Assembly: GCA_013398615.1 (NCBI GenBank) | Contig: VZSR01001854.1 | Coordinates: 4,498,084-4,562,083 of the forward strand | DNA from: Brachypodius melanocephalos | Lineage: Eukaryota; Chordata; Aves; Passeriformes; Pycnonotidae | Reading direction: 5' to 3' | Length of the DNA stretch: 64,000 bases | Shown here: in pieces, positions 62,988 through 64,000 of the stretch | Position numbering within the stretch: the stretch's first letter is position 1 | Layout: each line of letters begins with the position of its first letter | Position numbers and translations under genes: made by a program | Notes under the pieces: generated by a model | What the model saw: only the letters and a program-made list of their open reading frames with translations | Databases searched by the model: none | Told to the model about the DNA's origin: nothing

Positions 62988-64000
62988 ATATCAAGTTCTG
63001 TTACCACTTCTTGTATTGGTTACCCTTCTCCTACTTATCTTTTTTTATTCTGGATTTGCACGTGGGTTGTTGTTTTCAGTGTCCTTGTGTCCAACAAAAC
63101 AATGCATATGCACTCTCATGTAAAAATTATTTTTTATTATTTCCTATGGGAAATAATGCATACACATCAAGCCAACAAAAAGTTAAACAGCATTACCTGG
63201 AAAGATGCTTCTGTTGTTGTGATTAACAAAGATATTCCAAATGGAACTCCCCTGATGAAGATGATATGAGGGGACAGGCAACTGGTGAGGGTTCTTGTGG
63301 AGAACTACTTGGTCCTAATTTAGTATCTCACTCTGATCTACCAGAAATTTGATCCATTAATCTTTGAGACATACTGGAAAATCCCATCTATTTTAATAAC
63401 CACAAGAGAATAGAAATGGTTGAGCGTCCAGTGATTATGATTGATCTTTGTTAGGTAATCTATGGAAGATACTCTATTAAATTATGTTGATCGACAGTAT
63501 TTGAGTTTGTAACGTTCAGTTAATTTTTTAAGGGTTCCAAAGCCTGGATTGCTGTCGATTAGCATTGTTATAAATTAATATAAATATGTTCCACAAACCG
63601 TAGCAAATTGAACTGTGAGATTTTTGTCAGTGAAGTTATTCTTAAATCAATTATTCATAAGTAGTTCAAATGATGATCAAGTTTAATGCAGTGCCTACTC
63701 AACAGAAACAGGAGAGCTATTGAGAAAGGCTTTGAAGAGCCAGTTTGCCTTGTTCCATGGTAATCTTAAGTTGTTTACTGGCCAAATAGCTCTGATATTC
63801 TCTTACATTTCATTTGGTTTGTCTATGTGCCTTATATTTCATCTGCTGGCATAGATTCCAGTTATGGATTTTCCTGTATTTGGCAAGGGAAGCCAAAATA
63901 ATTCTCTTTTGTTGTGACTGTAGCCAAGGGGATCCCTAGAAAAGGAAATTGTCAATAATAATAATTTTTAGTGTTGATTTCCACTTACCTGGAAAGCTAT

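Larger units (their letters stand above)
58546..64000. other. Intergenic DNA to the right edge
   Basis: No gene recognised. It holds a T/G microsatellite at 59512-59570, the CpG-retaining block at 60190-61200, a small CpG cluster near 61970-62020 and a 10-base inverted repeat at 62961-62987. A T13 run lies near 61370-61382. Open frames up to about 99 codons occur on both strands, without splice context. Confidence 0.5.

Noticed and set aside
1..64000. CRISPR array, rRNA, operon or prophage content
   Set aside because: No regularly spaced repeats, no rRNA words, no Shine-Dalgarno-led gene clusters. CR1 and LTR elements and spliced exons show a vertebrate genome. tRNA genes were not seen, but short ones could be missed by eye.

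Overview
The window looks like a gene-poor, AT-rich stretch of a bird nuclear genome, probably a passerine. The evidence is three fragments of CR1 retrotransposon, one carrying the characteristic ATTCTATGAT-type 3' tail, and a solo retroviral LTR whose U3/R/U5 layout resembles LTRs common in songbirds. There are no bacterial-style genes, operons, rRNA genes or CRISPR arrays. The species cannot be fixed from sequence alone.

The coding signal is small. On the + strand I see a chain of four exon-like segments with matching splice phases (5810-5893, 8830-8979, 16927-17017, 25277-25466). Together they encode about 170 residues of the C-terminal end of one protein, followed by a TGA stop, a 3' UTR of about 540 bases and an AATAAA signal at 25991. 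The last two exons are well supported, the second is fair, and the first is tentative. I do not recognise the protein. The 5' part of the gene must lie left of the window.

Layout: 1-5809 upstream intron or flank with no recognised gene; 5810-26015 the 3' half of the unrecognised gene, with introns of about 2.9, 7.9 and 8.3 kb. The 7.9 kb intron holds a block at 11560-12960 with the texture of a conserved enhancer, and the 8.3 kb intron holds the solo LTR (23187-23567). From 26016 to 64000 is intergenic DNA. It contains several CpG-retaining, regulatory-looking blocks (27480-28260, 28640-28930, 45200-45720, 53290-53560, 56560-56960, 60190-61200), CR1 fragments (29877-29958, 49857-50240, 58128-58545), a 131-base imperfect palindrome (35226-35356), a large (ATTTT)n microsatellite (47961-48145), a (TA)15 array and several homopolymer runs.

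The overall picture is the tail of one gene beside a gene desert with candidate long-range regulatory elements. I found no convincing new biological system. The items most worth checking are the unrecognised exon chain, the long palindrome, and the blocks at 12400-12700 and 60210-60860. Conservation of the regulatory blocks is inferred from composition and motifs only, because no alignment was possible.
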